Below, in pieces: positions 14,547 to 15,865 of a stretch of DNA of 15,865 nucleotides; the stretch's first letter is position 1, and each line of letters opens with the position of its first letter. The translations under genes were made by a program, and so were the position numbers. The stretch is from CAYUYH01 sp964449175 (GTDB lineage Bacteria > Planctomycetota > Phycisphaerae > SM23-33). The DNA lies in assembly GCA_964449175.1 (NCBI GenBank), contig CAYUYH010000028.1, positions 1 to 15,865 of the forward strand, given 5' to 3'. Under the pieces are notes generated by a model, which was given only the letters and a program-made list of their open reading frames with translations, ran no database searches and was not told where the DNA came from.

Positions 14547-14630
14547 GGATTATCTCCTGTCGCCTCTACGCTACCAGCGGCCGGGGCGGCGGGCGGCATG
14601 GGTCCGCGCCGGCTATCGACCGCCTCGGGG

Positions 14631-14825
14631 CTACATGCCCAGCATCCGCTTGGCCTGCTTGGAGAAGGCCGGCGAAAGCTCGGATTCCTTGCGGAACCGG
14701 CGGATCTGGCTGGGGCTCTTGCGCGACTTGAGGTGGCCGGAGCCGGGCTTGCGCTTCAGCACCTTGCCCCGCGCAGTGACCTTCACCCGCTTGGCTACTG
14801 CCTTGTTGGTCTTAACCTTAGGCAT
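14631..14825 (-). CDS. rpmI: 50S ribosomal protein L35
   Basis: This 64-residue basic protein is ribosomal protein L35. It starts MPKVKTNKAVAKRVKVT and contains GKVLKRKPGSGHL and the RRFRKE block typical of the family. The open frame continues far upstream, but the ATG at 14825 gives the exact family length and has GAGG eight bases before it. It opens the rpmI-rplT-pheS transcription unit. The translation initiation factor gene infC, which normally stands in front, is absent from this window; the next upstream gene is divergent. Confidence 0.95.
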   Translation of the reverse strand: MPKVKTNKAVAKRVKVTARGKVLKRKPGSGHLKSRKSPSQIRRFRKESELSPAFSKQAKRMLGM

Positions 14826-14871
14826 ACAGACATCCTCGCGATTGATCCCAAAGGGGGCACAAAGTCCGACT

Positions 14872-14899
14872 ATTCTATCCGCCGGGCGGTGCGTGTAAA
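14872..14899 (-). promoter_or_regulatory. Sigma70-like promoter of rpmI-rplT-pheS
   Basis: On the minus strand TTTACA (complement of 14894-14899) and TAGAAT (complement of 14872-14877) are separated by 16 bases. Transcription would begin near 14865, leaving a leader of about 40 bases before rpmI. Confidence 0.65.
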
Positions 14900-14952
14900 G
14901 CCCTTTTGGCGGAAATCCCCCGTTCCGGCCGCAAGTCAAGTAAGAGATGGCT

Positions 14953-14980
14953 TTGACCGAAGTCGACAACAGTGTATCCT
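14953..14980 (+). promoter_or_regulatory. Possible promoter of the lipoprotein hydrolase
   Basis: TTGACC at 14953-14958 and TATCCT at 14975-14980 have a 16-base spacer. The start would be near 14987, giving a leader of about 90 bases. It is divergent from the rpmI promoter. Confidence 0.5.
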
Positions 14981-14988
14981 GGCAGTCC

Positions 14989-15002
14989 CCACCCATGGGT
15001 GG
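14989..15002. promoter_or_regulatory. 14-bp perfect palindrome, possible operator
   Basis: CCACCCATGGGTGG reads identically on both strands and lies directly after the predicted start of the 15075 gene. GGCCGGCC overlaps its end, and a foldback (GGCCTG at 15005-15010, CAGGCC at 15022-15027) follows. A regulator site or leader structure is possible; no factor can be named. Confidence 0.35.
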
Positions 15003-15074
15003 CCGGCCTGGGTCTGGCGGGCAGGCCCCGTGGGTAGCACCGGACAGAAGGGCACACACAGATAGGCACGGGCA

Positions 15075-15839
15075 ATGCGTGGTCTGAGAAGAATCCCGCA
15101 AGGAATAACGCTGGCGGCGGCTGCGGTCTACCTGGCCGGCTGCGCCGTGACCCAGCCGCAGAACACGCCCGTGCCGCACGTGCTGGAGACGGACCCCACG
15201 ACAGGCCGGGGCTACTACCTGTACGTGCCCAGCACCTACCGCCACGACCGCCCCGCCCCGCTGATCGTCACCTGTCACGGCACGCCGCCGTACGACATAG
15301 CGGAGTATCACATCCGCGAGTGGAAGATGCAGGGCGAGCTGAACGGCTGCATCGTCGTCGCCCCCAAGCTGATCGCGACCGATGGTCTGTTCGGCGACGG
15401 GCCGCTGGTGGGAATGGTAGCCGACGAGCGGTACATCCTCAGCATAATCAGCCACCTGTCATATCGCTACAACATCGACCGCGCCAACATCATGATCACG
15501 GGCTTCTCCGGCGGCGGTTTCCCGACGTACTGGGTCGGGCTGCGGCATCCGGAGATATTCAGCGTGATCGTCGCCCGCAGCTGTAACTTCAACCGGCCCA
15601 ACCTCGACGGCTGGTTCAACGGCGAGGCGGCCGCTACGCCCACGATGATCTACTATGGCGAGAACGACCCCGCGACCATACGGGACCAGTCCGATGCCGC
15701 CATCAGCTACCTCCGCTCACACGGGGTGAGCGTGACCACGCGGGTCGTCCCCGGCATCGGCCATGAGCGCCGGCCCGAGATCGCCATGGACTTCTTCCGC
15801 AAGCATTGGCGCCCGGCCCAGCCGACGATGACGCCCTAG
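15075..15839 (+). CDS. Lipoprotein alpha/beta hydrolase (esterase/depolymerase-like)
   Basis: This 254-residue protein starts with a basic stretch and a hydrophobic segment ending in a lipobox, LAGC with Cys23, so it is predicted to be lipid-anchored on the outer side of the inner membrane or in the outer membrane. The rest is an alpha/beta hydrolase: GYYLYVPSTYRHDRPAPLIV opening, TCHGTPP oxyanion region, GFSGGG elbow with Ser145, Asp198 in GENDP, and His230 in GIGHER. This layout resembles PHB-depolymerase/feruloyl-esterase-type enzymes; the substrate is unknown. The SD before the ATG is weak. The gene is divergent from rpmI. The window ends 26 bases later. Confidence 0.82.
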   Translation: MRGLRRIPQGITLAAAAVYLAGCAVTQPQNTPVPHVLETDPTTGRGYYLYVPSTYRHDRPAPLIVTCHGTPPYDIAEYHIREWKMQGELNGCIVVAPKLIATDGLFGDGPLVGMVADERYILSIISHLSYRYNIDRANIMITGFSGGGFPTYWVGLRHPEIFSVIVARSCNFNRPNLDGWFNGEAAATPTMIYYGENDPATIRDQSDAAISYLRSHGVSVTTRVVPGIGHERRPEIAMDFFRKHWRPAQPTMTP

Positions 15840-15865
15840 ACCCCCCGACCCCCCCTGGCGAAACC

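Noticed and set aside
13143..15065. 640-codon plus-strand open frame opposite pheS, rplT and rpmI
   Set aside because: The minus strand carries three clear housekeeping genes with good ribosome sites; the plus-strand frame has no family features.
14875..15075. 66-codon minus-strand ORF upstream of rpmI as a replaced infC or leader peptide
   Set aside because: No similarity to IF3 and no ribosome site; it ends within the predicted rpmI promoter.
1..15865. tRNA, rRNA, riboswitch or insertion sequence
   Set aside because: No cloverleaf, conserved rRNA stretch, transposase or terminal inverted repeat pair could be recognised by eye.

Overview
This is a G+C-rich bacterial chromosome segment with compact, mostly plus-strand operons. 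The gene set (V/A-type ATPase, bacterial sn-glycerol-1-phosphate dehydrogenase, paired FabZ-like and paired KAS genes with an unusually long acyl carrier protein, rpmI-rplT-pheS) is compatible with a planctomycete, perhaps Phycisphaerae-like. That taxonomy is inferred from gene content and style only; no marker such as 16S rRNA is present.

Layout. (1) 1-3112: the 3' end of a rotary ATPase operon, with the possible tail of an upstream subunit followed by subunits D, I and K. (2) 3160-3187: a likely terminator, then a glycerol-1-phosphate dehydrogenase gene (3233-4543). (3) 4648-8791: a lipid or polyketide-type cluster with FabZ-like dehydratase, long acyl carrier protein, second FabZ-like dehydratase, a ketosynthase homologue lacking its catalytic Cys and one His, and an intact ketosynthase. 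A membrane-anchored alpha/beta hydrolase (8834-9901) and dprA (9974-11092) follow on the same strand. (4) 11185-13051: a lower-G+C three-gene island behind two tandem sigma70-like promoters, encoding a small DUF4258/MqsR-like protein, a zinc-finger plus HTH antitoxin-like protein, and an ImmA/IrrE-type metallopeptidase. (5) 13137-14825, minus strand: pheS, rplT and rpmI, with neither infC before nor pheT after. (6) 15075-15839: a lipoprotein alpha/beta hydrolase, divergent from rpmI.

How the parts may work together. The ATPase stalk, membrane and rotor subunits are co-transcribed; the rotor subunit keeps the residues that bind sodium in Enterococcus NtpK. The lipid cluster resembles a type II KS/chain-length-factor pair with its own carrier and dehydratases, but no ketoreductase or acyltransferase is present, so those would be supplied elsewhere. 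The island looks like a toxin-antitoxin module with an attached protease.

A further signal is a family of degenerate 7-8 bp tandem repeats. Three arrays occur, each at or within a few bases of a stop codon (after the first open frame, dprA and pheS), and the two octamer arrays share the same orientation relative to the gene they follow. Two of them bracket the toxin-antitoxin-like island.
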